Source: Oxalobacteraceae bacterium OTU3CAMAD1 (GTDB lineage: Bacteria; Pseudomonadota; Gammaproteobacteria; Burkholderiales; Burkholderiaceae_D). From it: a stretch of DNA of 64,000 nt. Positions 44,442-54,191 of the stretch are shown here, one piece after another (within the stretch, counting starts at the first letter, position 1; every line of letters starts with the position of its first letter). A program made the position numbers and the translations under genes. Under the pieces are notes generated by a model that was given only the letters and a program-made list of their open reading frames with translations, ran no database searches and was not told where the DNA came from. The stretch is from assembly GCA_024123915.1 (NCBI GenBank), contig CP099650.1, forward strand, positions 186,001 to 250,000, read 5' to 3'.

Positions 44442-45080
44442 TCAAGGATTCCAGTGAACGAAGTTCTTGTACAACTGCAGCCCGGTCGCGGCGCTTTTCT
44501 CCGGATGGAACTGTGTAGCAAAAATATTATCACGAGCGACGGCGCAACTGAACGGCGCACCGTAGACGGTCAGGCCGACCGTGTGGGCGCTCTGCTCGGG
44601 CTGGGCGAAATAACTGTGCACAAAGTAGAAATAACTGTTGTCGGCGATCTCGCTCCACATTGGGTGGGACGCGTTTTGCTGGACTTGGTTCCACCCCATC
44701 TGCGGCACCTTGAAGCGCGAGCCGTCCTCCTGCAACTGGCCGTCGAGCTGGAAGCGCACCACCTTGCCGGGCAGCAGGCCCAGGCCGGCGGCGTCGCCCT
44801 CCTCGCTGCCATCGAACAACATCTGCTCGCCGATGCACACGCCCAGCAGCGGCTTGTTGCGCGCGGCCACCATCAGCGCGTCCTGCACGCCCGATTCGCG
44901 CAGGCTGCGCATGCAGTCCGGCATCGCGCCCTGGCCCGGCAGCACGATGCGGTCGGCGCTCTCGATATCGGCCACTTCGCCGGAGATCAGAACGTTGGCC
45001 TCGGGGGCGACGGCGCGCAGCGCTTGCGCGACCGAACGCAGATTACCCATACCGTAATCAACTACGACAATTTTTTTCAT
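44442..45080 (-). CDS. hisH: Imidazole glycerol phosphate synthase glutaminase subunit
   Basis: 212 residues, class I glutamine amidotransferase. Triad: Cys in [12 protein letters not shown], His and Glu in [10 protein letters not shown]. The N-terminus is [18 protein letters not shown]. It feeds ammonia to HisF. ATG 45080 is the family start; a longer frame upstream is out of homology. Burkholderia has a marC-like gene between hisB and hisH that is absent here. Confidence 0.97.
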   Translation of the reverse strand: MKKIVVVDYGMGNLRSVAQALRAVAPEANVLISGEVADIESADRIVLPGQGAMPDCMRSLRESGVQDALMVAARNKPLLGVCIGEQMLFDGSEEGDAAGLGLLPGKVVRFQLDGQLQEDGSRFKVPQMGWNQVQQNASHPMWSEIADNSYFYFVHSYFAQPEQSAHTVGLTVYGAPFSCAVARDNIFATQFHPEKSAATGLQLYKNFVHWNP

Positions 45081-45108
45081 AATCTTGGTGTGTAAGCCGG
45101 TTGTGCCC

Positions 45109-45699
45109 TTACAGGCTGCCCTTGGTCGACGGAATGGTGCCGGCGGCGCGCGGATCCAGCTCGGACGCCATGCGCAGCGCGCGGCCAAAGGCCTTGAACA
45201 CGGTTTCGCATTGATGGTGCGCGTTGGTGCCGCGCAGGTTGTCGATGTGCAAGGTCACCAGCGCGTGGTTGACGAAGCCGCGGAAAAATTCCAAGGTCAG
45301 GTCGACGTCGAAGGTGCCGATCATCGCGCGCGTGAACGGGATATGGTATTCGATGCCTGGACGGCCGGAGAAATCGAGCACCACGCGCGACAGCGCCTCG
45401 TCCAGCGGCACATACGAGTGGCCGTAGCGGACGATGCCCTTGCGGTCGCCGATGGCCTTGGCCACGGCCATGCCGAGGGTGATGCCGACGTCTTCGACCG
45501 TGTGGTGGTTGTCGATGTGGATGTCGCCGGTGGCTTCGACGTCGAGGTCGAACAGGCCGTGGCGGGCGATCTGGTCCAGCATATGGTCGAGGAAGGGCAC
45601 GCCGGTGTTCAGCTTTTGCTTGCCGGTGCCGTCGAGATTGATGGAAACGCGGACTTGCGTCTCGTTGGTGTTGCGGATGATTTCTGCGGTGCGGTTCAT
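45109..45699 (-). CDS. hisB: Imidazoleglycerol-phosphate dehydratase
   Basis: 196 residues, monofunctional type. Metal-binding motifs [28 protein letters not shown] and [17 protein letters not shown]. It lacks the phosphatase domain that enteric HisB carries, so a separate HisN-type phosphatase outside the window is needed. Lies 28 bp upstream of hisH. Confidence 0.97.
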   Translation of the reverse strand: MNRTAEIIRNTNETQVRVSINLDGTGKQKLNTGVPFLDHMLDQIARHGLFDLDVEATGDIHIDNHHTVEDVGITLGMAVAKAIGDRKGIVRYGHSYVPLDEALSRVVLDFSGRPGIEYHIPFTRAMIGTFDVDLTLEFFRGFVNHALVTLHIDNLRGTNAHHQCETVFKAFGRALRMASELDPRAAGTIPSTKGSL

Positions 45700-45734
45700 G
45701 AAAGACTCGGTGGCGGTGATTTAAGCTGCAAGCG

Positions 45735-46838
45735 TTAAGCTAAAAGCGATGCAAGGGATGCCGAAAGGGCATCCAGGAAGGCGGCATTCTCTTCCGGTGT
45801 GCTGACCGTGACACGTAAACAATTGGCCATCACGGTATCCATTTTACTCATATTTTTAATTAATACCTTGTGAGACAGTAGTTTCGCATAGGCATCATCG
45901 GCATTTGGCACCCGAATCAAGATAAAATTCGCCGCCGACGGAAATACCTCGACCCCCGGCACAGCGGCCAGCGCGGCCATCAGATCGGTCCGTGCGGCGC
46001 GCAAAGCGGCCGCCTGCTGGTTCAGCACCTCCAGATGGTCGAGCGCGAATTCGGCCGCCGTCTGCGTCAGCACGTTGATGTTGTAAGGAGGCCGCACTTT
46101 GTCGAATTGCTCCAGCAATTTGGGCGCGGCGGACATGTAGCCGAGGCGGATGCCGGCCAAACCGAGCTTGGACACCGTGCGCATGACGATCAGATTGTCG
46201 AACTCCGGCAGGCGGTGCATGAAGGTTTGCTGGGCGAACGGCTCGTAGGCCTCGTCGACCACGGCCAGGCCGAAACCATCCAACGCCTTGATGATGGTGA
46301 CGATGTCGTCGTCCGAGAACAGGTTGCCGGTCGGGTTGTTCGGGTAGGACAGGAACACCAGCGCCGGTTTGTGCTTCTCGATCGCCGCCAGCATGGCCGG
46401 CATGTCGAGCGTCAGGTCGGCCTTGACCGACACGCCGACGTAGTCCATGCCGGCGAACTTGGTCGAGCGCGAATACATGACGAACGACGGCGTCGGCGAG
46501 ATGGCGACGGCGCGGCGGTCCTGGTGGGCGCAGGCCATGCACAGGATCGAAATCAGTTCGTCGGAGCCGTTGCCCAGCATGACGTCGTAGCCGGCCGGGA
46601 TGCCCAGCTTGGCGCGGATGCGTTCCTTGGTGCTCTCATAGGACGCCACCGGGTAGCGGTTCAGGGTGACGTCGGCCAGGCGCTGGGCCAGTTCGCGCGT
46701 CAGATGCTCCGGCAGGTGGTAAGGGTTCTCCATCGCATCCAGCTTGATAAAACCGCTCGCGTCGGCGACATGGTAGCCATTAACGGCGCGCACATCGGAA
46801 CGGATGGTGGTGTTGATCAGGGTGTCGATGGAAGACAT
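45735..46838 (-). CDS. hisC: Histidinol-phosphate aminotransferase
   Basis: 367 residues, fold type I PLP enzyme. The PLP lysine is in MRTVSKLGLAGIRLGY, with LGNGSDELISILCMA, FLSYPNNPTGN and VVDEAYEPF before it. It transfers an amino group from glutamate to imidazole acetol phosphate. It starts 13 bp after the methyltransferase stop. Confidence 0.96.
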   Translation of the reverse strand: MSSIDTLINTTIRSDVRAVNGYHVADASGFIKLDAMENPYHLPEHLTRELAQRLADVTLNRYPVASYESTKERIRAKLGIPAGYDVMLGNGSDELISILCMACAHQDRRAVAISPTPSFVMYSRSTKFAGMDYVGVSVKADLTLDMPAMLAAIEKHKPALVFLSYPNNPTGNLFSDDDIVTIIKALDGFGLAVVDEAYEPFAQQTFMHRLPEFDNLIVMRTVSKLGLAGIRLGYMSAAPKLLEQFDKVRPPYNINVLTQTAAEFALDHLEVLNQQAAALRAARTDLMAALAAVPGVEVFPSAANFILIRVPNADDAYAKLLSHKVLIKNMSKMDTVMANCLRVTVSTPEENAAFLDALSASLASLLA

Positions 46839-46851
46839 CTTGCGTGGGCTC

Positions 46852-47715
46852 CTAGGTGGTGGTGGCGGTGCGTTTCACCGCGGGTTTTTTACTGCTACGG
46901 GGGACGGGCTTCTTCTTTTCGGGCGGTGGCGGCAGATCCGCCGCCGCGAGGCGTTCGGCGATGATGGCGCAGTAATCGGCATTGAGCTCGAAGCCGACGA
47001 AATTGCGCCCGCAGCGCTTGGCGGCGATGGCCGTCGTGCCGCTGCCCATGAACAGGTCCAGCACCACGCCGTCGGCCGGGCACGAGGCCTTGACCATGCG
47101 CTCGATGATCTCCAGCGGCTTCTGCGTCGGATGGTCGGCGCGCTCGGGATGCTCGCGGTGCAGACGCGACACGCTCCACAAATCCTTGGGGTTGTAGCCC
47201 ACTTCCAGCCACTTGGCGCCGACGAAGATCGAGCGTGATCGCGCCTTCTTGGTCTCGGCGTCGTACGGAATGCGCACCGCGTCCAGATCGAAGTAGTAGT
47301 CCTTGCGGCGCACGAAGAAGCCGATGGTGTCGTGCACCGACGAATAACTGCGCACGCTGCCGCCCATCGACGGCACCCGGCGGTCCCAGATAATCTCGTT
47401 CATCATCGTCATGCGCTTTTTCAGCAGCACGAAGATCTCCGGCGAAAAACGCCAGGTCAGGAAGATATACAGGCTGCCGTTGGGTTTCAACTTGGGCAGC
47501 GCGGCGTCGATCCATTGCTCGGTCCAGCGCAGGTACTCCTCCACCGTCTGCGAGTCGGAATCGTTGCCGTAGTCCTTGCCCAGGTTATAGGGCGGGTCGG
47601 TCAGGATCAAATCGATGGAGCCATCCGGGATGCGCGCCAGTCCGGCCAGCGCATCCTCGCAGAAGACCTGGTTGATCCAGGCCTCCTGACTGTCCATGGC
47701 CACGGCCACGGTCAT
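46852..47715 (-). CDS. Solitary DNA methyltransferase inside the his operon
   Basis: 287 residues, beta-class amino-methyltransferase: catalytic motif [16 protein letters not shown] near residue 40, target-recognition region in the middle, and SAM motifs X and I ([28 protein letters not shown]) near residues 210-240. DPPY suggests N6-adenine, though N4-cytosine is possible. The tail is basic and Pro-rich ([17 protein letters not shown]). ATG 47715 overlaps the hisD stop by 4 bases (ATGA). No restriction endonuclease is nearby, so it is an orphan methylase. The recognition sequence cannot be read from the protein. Why it is co-expressed with histidine genes is unknown. Confidence 0.92.
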   Translation of the reverse strand: MTVAVAMDSQEAWINQVFCEDALAGLARIPDGSIDLILTDPPYNLGKDYGNDSDSQTVEEYLRWTEQWIDAALPKLKPNGSLYIFLTWRFSPEIFVLLKKRMTMMNEIIWDRRVPSMGGSVRSYSSVHDTIGFFVRRKDYYFDLDAVRIPYDAETKKARSRSIFVGAKWLEVGYNPKDLWSVSRLHREHPERADHPTQKPLEIIERMVKASCPADGVVLDLFMGSGTTAIAAKRCGRNFVGFELNADYCAIIAERLAAADLPPPPEKKKPVPRSSKKPAVKRTATTT

Positions 47716-49037
47716 TGCGGCGTCTTCAAACGCAGTTCGGCGCTGCGCGCGTGGGCCTGCAAGCCTTCGCCGTAGGCCAGTTCGGCCGCGACCTTGCCCA
47801 GGGTTTGCGCGCCCTCTTCGCTGACCATGATCACCGATGAACGTTTCTGGAAATCGTACACGCCCAGCGGCGACGAGAAGCGCGCGGTGCGCGACGTCGG
47901 CAGCACGTGGTTCGGGCCGCAGCAGTAGTCCCCCAGCGACTCGGACGAGAAGCGGCCCAGGAACATGGCGCCGGCGTGGCGGATCTTGTCGGCCCACTGC
48001 TGCGGATTCTCGGCCGAGATTTCCAGGTGTTCGGCGGCGATCGAGTTGGCGATGGCACAGGCCTCGTCCATGTCGCGCACCTTGACCAGCGCGCCGCGAT
48101 CGGTCAGCGAGGTGCGGATGGTTTCGTGGCGCGGCATCGTCGGCAGCAGTTTGTTGATGCTTTCTTCCACCTTGGCGATGTAATCGGCGTCGGGGCAAAG
48201 CATGATGGCCTGCGCCAGTTCGTCGTGCTCCGCCTGGGAGAACAGGTCCATCGCCACCCAATCCGGATCGGTGGTGCCATCGCAAACGATCAGGATTTCC
48301 GAAGGGCCGGCGATCATGTCGATGCCGACGATGCCGAACACGCGGCGCTTGGCGGCGGCCACGTAGGCGTTGCCCGGGCCGACGATCTTGTCGACCGGCT
48401 GTATCGTTTCGGTGCCGTGAGCCAGCGCGCCGACGGCTTGCGCGCCGCCGATGGTGATGACGCGGGTGACGCCGGCGATGGCGGCGGCGGCCAGCACCAT
48501 CTGGTTCTTCACGCCGTCCGGCGTAGGCACCACCATGATGATTTCCTCGACGCCGGCGACGTGCGCCGGGATCGCGTTCATCAGCACCGACGACGGATAG
48601 GCGGCCTTGCCACCAGGGACATAGATGCCGACCCGGTCGAGCGGGGTGATTTTTTGGCCCAGCACCGTGCCATCGGGCTCGGTGTAGGTGAAGCCTTGCA
48701 GCTCCTGCTTCTGGCGCTCGTGGAACACGCGGATGCGCTGCGCGGCCACTTGCAGCGCCTCGCGCTGCGCGGCCGGAATCGCGGCCAGCGCGGCCTGCAG
48801 TTCGGATTCGGGAATGTCGAATGCGGCCATGCTGGCGGCGCCGCCGTTGGGGATGCGGTCGAAGCGGTTGGTGTATTCCAGCACGGCGGCGTCGCCGCGC
48901 GCCTTGACGTCGGCCAGGATGCCGGCGACGGCGCGCTCGATGGCGTCGTCGGTGCCCGCTTCAAACGCCAGCAGGGTGTCCAGTGACTTTTTGAAATCGG
49001 CTTGGGTGGAATCGAGCTTGGTGATTTGAATCGGCAT
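47712..49037 (-). CDS. hisD: Histidinol dehydrogenase
   Basis: 441 residues, with [49 protein letters not shown] and the zinc and catalytic region [14 protein letters not shown], and [20 protein letters not shown] near the end. It oxidises histidinol to histidine in two NAD-dependent steps. Its stop overlaps the methyltransferase start; 14 bp separate it from hisG. Confidence 0.97.
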   Translation of the reverse strand: MPIQITKLDSTQADFKKSLDTLLAFEAGTDDAIERAVAGILADVKARGDAAVLEYTNRFDRIPNGGAASMAAFDIPESELQAALAAIPAAQREALQVAAQRIRVFHERQKQELQGFTYTEPDGTVLGQKITPLDRVGIYVPGGKAAYPSSVLMNAIPAHVAGVEEIIMVVPTPDGVKNQMVLAAAAIAGVTRVITIGGAQAVGALAHGTETIQPVDKIVGPGNAYVAAAKRRVFGIVGIDMIAGPSEILIVCDGTTDPDWVAMDLFSQAEHDELAQAIMLCPDADYIAKVEESINKLLPTMPRHETIRTSLTDRGALVKVRDMDEACAIANSIAAEHLEISAENPQQWADKIRHAGAMFLGRFSSESLGDYCCGPNHVLPTSRTARFSSPLGVYDFQKRSSVIMVSEEGAQTLGKVAAELAYGEGLQAHARSAELRLKTPQ

Positions 49038-49051
49038 GATGGAATCCGTGG

Positions 49052-49726
49052 TTACTTCTTCGAAGCGCGTTCGAACGCTTCGATGATCGGTTGCAGACGC
49101 TCGCGCTTGAGCTTCAACGCGGCCTGGTTGACGATCAGGCGCGACGAGATGTCCATGATGGCTTCGACTTCGACCAGGTCGTTGGCGCGCAGCGTGTTGC
49201 CGGTGCTGACCACGTCGACGATGGCGTCCGACAGGCCGACCAGCGGCGCCAGCTCCATCGAGCCGTACAGCTTGATCAGATCGACGTGCACGCCCTTCTT
49301 GGCGAAGTGCTCGCGCGCGGTCTGCACGAACTTGGTGGCCACGCGCAAGCGCGCGCCCTGGCGCACGGCGGTCTCGTAATCGAAGCCGTTCTTGACGGCG
49401 ACCGACATGCGGCAGGCCGCGATGTTCAAGTCGATCGGCTGGTACAAGCCCTCGCCGCCATGCTCCAGCAGCACGTCCTTGCCGGCCACGCCGAAGTCCG
49501 CCGCGCCATGCTGCACATAGGTCGGTACGTCGGTGGCGCGCACGATGATGACGCGCACGTCGGGATCGTTGGTCGACAGGATCAGCTTGCGCGACGTCTC
49601 GGGGTTTTCGGTGACGGTGATGCCTGCCGCTTCCAGCAGCGGCAAGGTGTCCTCGAAAATACGTCCCTTCGACAGCGCCAGGATCAGCTGCTGGTTGGCC
49701 GGGGCTTGGGCTTGGAATGCGCTCAT
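49052..49726 (-). CDS. hisG: ATP phosphoribosyltransferase catalytic subunit, short form
   Basis: 224 residues, the HisG-S form that lacks the C-terminal regulatory domain and needs HisZ, which is not in the window. Motifs: [39 protein letters not shown] and [20 protein letters not shown] (the PRPP loop). It catalyses the first, feedback-controlled step. The start lies only 2 bp after the murA stop. No his leader peptide or attenuator is visible. Confidence 0.97.
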   Translation of the reverse strand: MSAFQAQAPANQQLILALSKGRIFEDTLPLLEAAGITVTENPETSRKLILSTNDPDVRVIIVRATDVPTYVQHGAADFGVAGKDVLLEHGGEGLYQPIDLNIAACRMSVAVKNGFDYETAVRQGARLRVATKFVQTAREHFAKKGVHVDLIKLYGSMELAPLVGLSDAIVDVVSTGNTLRANDLVEVEAIMDISSRLIVNQAALKLKRERLQPIIEAFERASKK

Positions 49727-49728
49727 GT

Positions 49729-50979
49729 TTACTTTATCCGTTTGATATTGGCGCCGACGGCGGACAGCTTCACTTCCATTTGGTCGTAACCGCGGTCGAG
49801 GTGATAGATGCGGTCGATCAGGGTCTCGCCGCGCGCGGCCAGCGCCGCGATCACCAGCGAAGCCGAGGCGCGCAAGTCGGTCGCCATCACCGGCGCGCCG
49901 ACCAGCTGCGCGACGCCCTTGATGTGGGCCGTGTTGCCGTCGGTCTCGATGGACGCGCCCAGGCGATTCATCTCCTGCACGTGCATGAAGCGGTTTTCGA
50001 AGATGGTTTCGGTCACGCGGCTAGGACCGGAGGCGATGGTGTTGACCGCCATGAACTGCGCCTGCATGTCGGTCGGGAAGCCGGGGTATTCGGTGGTGCG
50101 GAAGGTGACCGGCTCCGGGCGCTGGTCCATCTGCGCCCGGATCCAGTTGTCGCCGATGGTCATCTTAAGGCCGACTTCGCGCAGCTTGTCGAGCGCCGCG
50201 TCCATGATGTCGACGCGGGTGTTGCGGATCGTGATGTCGCCGCCGGTGGCCGCGACAGCGCACAGGAAGGTCGCCGCCTCGATGCGGTCGGAGATGACGG
50301 CGTGTTTGGCGCCGTGCAGCTCGGCCACGCCCTGGATCACCAGGCGGTCGGTGCCGATACCTTCGATCTTGGCGCCCATGGCAACCAGCAGGTTTGCCAG
50401 GTCGGTCACTTCCGGCTCGCGCGCGGCGTTTTCCAGGATCGTCTCGCCTTCGGCCAAGGTCGCGGCCATCAGCAGGTTCTCGGTGCCGGTCACGGTGATC
50501 ATGTCGGTGACGATGCGCGCGCCCTTGAGCTTTGCGCACTTGGCGTAGATGTAGCCGGCGTCGATGGTGATCTCGGCGCCCAGCGCCTGCAGACCCTTGA
50601 TGTGCTGGTCGACAGGGCGCGAACCGATCGCGCAGCCGCCCGGCAGCGACACCTTGGCTTCGCCGAAGCGCGCCAGCAATGGGCCGAGCACCAGGATCGA
50701 GGCGCGCATGGTTTTCACCAGCTCATACGGCGCTTCGAGCTTGTTGATCGCGGAGCCGTTCAGCGTGACGGCGTCGCCGTCCTGCTTGACCTGCAGGCCG
50801 GTTTCCTTCAGCAACTTGAGCATCGTGGCGACGTCGTGCAGGTGCGGCACGTTGGTCAGTTCCAGATCGCCGGCGGTCAGCAGGCCCGCGCACAGGATGG
50901 GCAGCGCCGCGTTCTTGGCGCCGGAGATGTTGATGTCGCCGTGCAGGCGGTTGCCGCCTTGGATGAGGAGCTTGTCCAT
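49729..50979 (-). CDS. murA: UDP-N-acetylglucosamine 1-carboxyvinyltransferase
   Basis: 416 residues. N-terminal [20 protein letters not shown] and the catalytic Cys loop [16 protein letters not shown], the cysteine that fosfomycin alkylates. It commits UDP-GlcNAc to peptidoglycan synthesis in the cytosol. It sits between bolA (2 bp) and hisG (2 bp), so it is embedded in the long operon. Confidence 0.97.
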   Translation of the reverse strand: MDKLLIQGGNRLHGDINISGAKNAALPILCAGLLTAGDLELTNVPHLHDVATMLKLLKETGLQVKQDGDAVTLNGSAINKLEAPYELVKTMRASILVLGPLLARFGEAKVSLPGGCAIGSRPVDQHIKGLQALGAEITIDAGYIYAKCAKLKGARIVTDMITVTGTENLLMAATLAEGETILENAAREPEVTDLANLLVAMGAKIEGIGTDRLVIQGVAELHGAKHAVISDRIEAATFLCAVAATGGDITIRNTRVDIMDAALDKLREVGLKMTIGDNWIRAQMDQRPEPVTFRTTEYPGFPTDMQAQFMAVNTIASGPSRVTETIFENRFMHVQEMNRLGASIETDGNTAHIKGVAQLVGAPVMATDLRASASLVIAALAARGETLIDRIYHLDRGYDQMEVKLSAVGANIKRIK

Positions 50980-50981
50980 GC

Positions 50982-51218
50982 TTATCCTTTGTATTCTTCA
51001 GGGGTGAGGGTTTTCATCGACAGCGCGTGGATCTCTTCGCGCATGCGGTCGCCCAGCGCGGCGTAAACGATCTGATGGCGCTGGATCGGACGCTTGCCCG
51101 CGAACGCCGGCGAGACGATGACGGCCTGGAAGTGCTGGCCGTCGCCTTCGACTTCGAGGTGGGTGCATTCGAGACCGGCGGAGATGTAGCCGTGGATCAG
51201 TTCTGGAGTGGTGGTCAT
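50982..51218 (-). CDS. BolA family protein (IbaG-like)
   Basis: 78 residues. [20 protein letters not shown] and [20 protein letters not shown] match the BolA fold, with the conserved His that in IbaG helps bind a shared [2Fe-2S] cluster with monothiol glutaredoxins. The position next to murA is the same as ibaG-murA in E. coli, which favours IbaG over BolA proper. Confidence 0.92.
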   Translation of the reverse strand: MTTTPELIHGYISAGLECTHLEVEGDGQHFQAVIVSPAFAGKRPIQRHQIVYAALGDRMREEIHALSMKTLTPEEYKG

Positions 51219-51263
51219 GATGAATCCTTAAATAATAATGGCGCCGCTTTAGTGACGTAACCC

Positions 51264-52031
51264 TCAGTGGCGTAAACGATAGCCGCTGCGCAGAAGACGA
51301 ATGGCGGCCAGCGACAGCACCACCAGGAAGCCGGAGACGATGGCAAGGCTGGTCCATGGATTGGTGTCGGACTGGCCGAAGAAACCGTAGCGGAAGCCGT
51401 CGATCATGTAGAAGAACGGGTTCAGGTGCGACACCGTCAGCCAGAACGGCGGCAGCGAGTGGATCGAGTAGAACACGCCGGACAGGAACGTCAGCGGCAT
51501 GATCAGGAAGTTCTGGAACGCGGCCAGCTGGTCGAACTTCTCGGCCCAAATGCCGGCGATCAGGCCCATGGTGCCCAGGATGGCGGCGCCCAGCAGCGCG
51601 AACACGATGATCCACAGCGGCGCGGTGAACGACATGTGTGCGAAATAGGCGGTGGCGGCGAACACGCCAAGGCCGACCGCGATACCGCGCACCATCGCCG
51701 CCAGCACGTAGGCGGAGAAGATCTCCCAGTGCGACAGGGGCGTGAGCAGCACGAACACCAGGTTGCCGGTGATCTTGGACTGGATCAGCGACGACGACGA
51801 GTTGGCGAAGGCGTTCTGCAAAACGCTCATCATCACCAGGCCGGGAATCAGGAACGACGTGTAGCTGACGCCTTCATACACCTGCACCCGGCCTTCCAGC
51901 ACGTGGCCGAAGATCAGCAGGTACAGCATGGCCGTCAGGATGGGCGCGGCGACGGTTTGCGTGGCGACTTTCCAGAAGCGCAGCGTCTCCTTGTAGACCA
52001 GGGTGCGGAAGCCGCTCGAGATGAAGTTCAT
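51264..52031 (-). CDS. ABC-2 type transporter permease (YadH-like)
   Basis: 255 residues with six membrane helices (TLVYKETLRFWKVATQTVAA, AAILGTMGLIAGIWAEKFDQ, GFLVVLSLAAIRLLRSGYRL). The pattern is that of COG0842 permeases like E. coli YadH. Its start overlaps the ATPase stop by 4 bases. The substrate is not known; the place between the mla genes and murA suggests an envelope component, but that is inference. Confidence 0.93.
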   Translation of the reverse strand: MNFISSGFRTLVYKETLRFWKVATQTVAAPILTAMLYLLIFGHVLEGRVQVYEGVSYTSFLIPGLVMMSVLQNAFANSSSSLIQSKITGNLVFVLLTPLSHWEIFSAYVLAAMVRGIAVGLGVFAATAYFAHMSFTAPLWIIVFALLGAAILGTMGLIAGIWAEKFDQLAAFQNFLIMPLTFLSGVFYSIHSLPPFWLTVSHLNPFFYMIDGFRYGFFGQSDTNPWTSLAIVSGFLVVLSLAAIRLLRSGYRLRH

Positions 52032-52942
52032 ACGGTCCCCTTGTCCATGATCTGCAGGAAGATATCTTCCAGGTCGGCCTGTTGCAGCTGCATGTCGTCG
52101 ATGACGGCGCCGGATTCGCGCAGGCGCGCCAGGATGGCCTCGACCTCCGAATATTCGTTGATGCGCAGGCTGTATTTACGTCCGTGCTCGGATGCCTCGG
52201 GATGCGTGACCAGATGCTGCAAATCGGCCGGCAAATCGCCCTGCACCATGTTGACGATCAGCTGCGAGCCGGAGATGCGGCGGATCAGCGCTGCCATCGT
52301 ATCCAGCGCGACGACCTTGCCGCTTTTGAGCATGGCCACGCGCTTGCACATGGCTTGCGCCTCTTCCAGATAGTGGGTGGTCAGCACCACGGTGTGGCCT
52401 TCTCGGTTCAGGCGCGAGATGAACTTCCACAAGGTCTGGCGCAGTTCGACGTCGACGCCGGCGGTCGGCTCGTCGAGCACGATGACGGGCGGCTTGTGCA
52501 CCAGCGCCTGCGCCACCAGCACGCGGCGCTTCATGCCGCCCGAGAGCGCGCGCATATTGGTGTCGGCCTTGTTGGTCAGGTCGAGGTTGTGCATCACTTC
52601 GTCGATCCAGGCGTCGTTGTTGGGCAGGCCGAAGTAGCCGGACTGCAGGCGCAGGGTTTCGCGCACGGTGAAGAACGGGTCGAACACCAGCTCCTGCGGC
52701 ACCACGCCGAGCTTGCGGCGCGCCTCGCGGAAGTCGCCCGTGACGTCGTGGCCGTGGATGGACACCTTGCCGGCGTCGGGCCGGATCAAGCCGGCGATGA
52801 TGGAGATCAGCGTGGTTTTGCCGGCGCCGTTGGGGCCCAGCAGGCCGAAGAACTCGCCCTCCTCGATCGAGAGGGAGACGCCGCCCAGTGCCTGGAGCGA
52901 CTTGTAGCGCTTCTCGACATTCGTTATTTGGATCGCTGTCAT
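52028..52942 (-). CDS. ABC transporter ATP-binding protein (YadG-like)
   Basis: 304 residues. Walker A LLGPNGAGKTTLI, signature ALSGGMKRRVLVAQAL, Walker B VIVLDEPTAGVD and the H-loop LTTHYLEEA are intact. The last 80 residues are the accessory domain usual for drug or polysaccharide-type ABC-2 ATPases. It pairs with the overlapping permease gene. A gap of 199 bp upstream (52943-53141) holds no gene and could contain a secondary promoter. Confidence 0.94.
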   Translation of the reverse strand: MTAIQITNVEKRYKSLQALGGVSLSIEEGEFFGLLGPNGAGKTTLISIIAGLIRPDAGKVSIHGHDVTGDFREARRKLGVVPQELVFDPFFTVRETLRLQSGYFGLPNNDAWIDEVMHNLDLTNKADTNMRALSGGMKRRVLVAQALVHKPPVIVLDEPTAGVDVELRQTLWKFISRLNREGHTVVLTTHYLEEAQAMCKRVAMLKSGKVVALDTMAALIRRISGSQLIVNMVQGDLPADLQHLVTHPEASEHGRKYSLRINEYSEVEAILARLRESGAVIDDMQLQQADLEDIFLQIMDKGTV

Positions 52943-53141
52943 TCGTGACTTATCAGTTGTTCGCGGCGGCGTAGACCGGCGCGGGATGCGTAATGATGCC
53001 TAAAGGCGGAAGGTAGACCAGGCGCCACGGCTCTTAGGCGGTGGCAACGTTCAATTATATTGGAAATCTGGTTCGGCAGAGCCGGATGGGCAATAACCGG
53101 GGTGAGTCAGGGATACAGCGGGCGGCGGGGTGGGGCGGGGG

Positions 53142-53486
53142 TCAATGATGGCGGTGCAGGTCGGCAGGCACGTCGGCCTGGCCGGCGCAAGCTTGCGCGG
53201 GGTCGCTTTGTTCGGGGAAGACCAGCGCGCAGACGCCATAAAGCTTGGTCAAGCTTTGCAGCGCCGGCGGCAGGTTCTTCAGTTCCAGCTTGACGCCGGC
53301 CTCGCTGGCGGCGCGTTGCCAAGCCAGCAAGACCGAAACGGCCACCGAATCGACCGTCAACACGTGGCGCAAATCGAACACCGTCTGGCCGGCCTTGATG
53401 GCGGCCAAGCCGCGCTCCAGCGCCGCAGTGGCGTTGAGCACGGTCAGGGACGTGAGCGATTGCAAGTTGTCGGTCGGTTCGGACAT
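53142..53486 (-). CDS. mlaB: STAS-domain protein MlaB
   Basis: 114 residues. A STAS fold with FDLRHVLTVDSVAVSVLLAW, where the VDSVAVSVL loop is the anti-sigma-antagonist-like site that contacts MlaF. In the Mla system it stabilises the MlaFE ATPase in the cytosol. The His/Asp-rich end (ADLHRHH) is unusual but short. Confidence 0.88.
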   Translation of the reverse strand: MSEPTDNLQSLTSLTVLNATAALERGLAAIKAGQTVFDLRHVLTVDSVAVSVLLAWQRAASEAGVKLELKNLPPALQSLTKLYGVCALVFPEQSDPAQACAGQADVPADLHRHH

Positions 53487-53519
53487 GGTCGTTATCTTAG
53501 GAAAAACGTCGCGGAGACG

Positions 53520-54161
53520 TTATTTTGCCGTAGTTTTCAAAGGTTTGCTGGCCAGCGATTGGTTTTTCGCGGTCAGGGTCTTGATCAGGCCGTCGATGCC
53601 GCCCTTGCTGATCTCGGACGCGAACGTGCCTTTGTAGGTTTCGACCAGCCAGGCGCCCATGACGTTGATGTCATAGATCTTCCAGCCGGTGGCGGCCTTG
53701 GCCACGCGGTAGTTCAGGGTGATCGGCTCGCCACGGGTCATGTTGACCTTCGAGCGCACTTCCACCTCGGTATCCGACGGGTCGGCGCGCAGCGGCTGGA
53801 AGTCCACGGTTTCGTTCTTGATCTGCGACAGCGCGCCCGAGTAGGTGTAGATCAACAGGGTGCGGAACTGCTCCGACAGCTGCTTTTTCTGCTCGGGGGT
53901 GGCGTCGCGCCAGAAACGGCCGGCCGCCAGCGAGGTCATACGGTCCGAATCGACGTACGGCAGGATCTTGGTCTCGACCAGTTGCATGACTTTCTTGGTG
54001 TCGCCGGCCTGGATCGCCTTGTCGCTCTTGGCCGTCTCGATGACGTCCTGGCTGATGCGCTTGACCAGCGCGTCCGGCGCTTCGTTGGCTGGGCCGGCGG
54101 CGTGGGCATTGAAGGCCAGCGAAACGGTGGCGATGGCTAACAGCTGTTTAAATAATTTCAT
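53520..54161 (-). CDS. mlaC: Periplasmic phospholipid-binding protein MlaC
   Basis: 213 residues with a signal peptide (LLAIATVSLAFNAHA). The body matches MlaC/Ttg2D: PYVDSDRMTSLAAGRFWRDA, EQFRTLLIYTYSGALSQ, WKIYDINVMGAWLVETYKG. It ferries phospholipid between MlaA at the outer membrane and MlaD at the inner membrane. Confidence 0.95.
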   Translation of the reverse strand: MKLFKQLLAIATVSLAFNAHAAGPANEAPDALVKRISQDVIETAKSDKAIQAGDTKKVMQLVETKILPYVDSDRMTSLAAGRFWRDATPEQKKQLSEQFRTLLIYTYSGALSQIKNETVDFQPLRADPSDTEVEVRSKVNMTRGEPITLNYRVAKAATGWKIYDINVMGAWLVETYKGTFASEISKGGIDGLIKTLTAKNQSLASKPLKTTAK

Positions 54162-54191
54162 CTTTTATCTACCTATGTGGGTTCTTCGGGG

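Noticed and set aside
46852..48285. A 477-residue form of the methyltransferase
   Set aside because: The first 190 codons are antisense-like shadow of hisD in another frame; homology starts at ATG 47715.
49052..49800. Histidine attenuator or leader peptide before hisG
   Set aside because: murA ends 2 bp before hisG, leaving no room, and no His codon run was seen.
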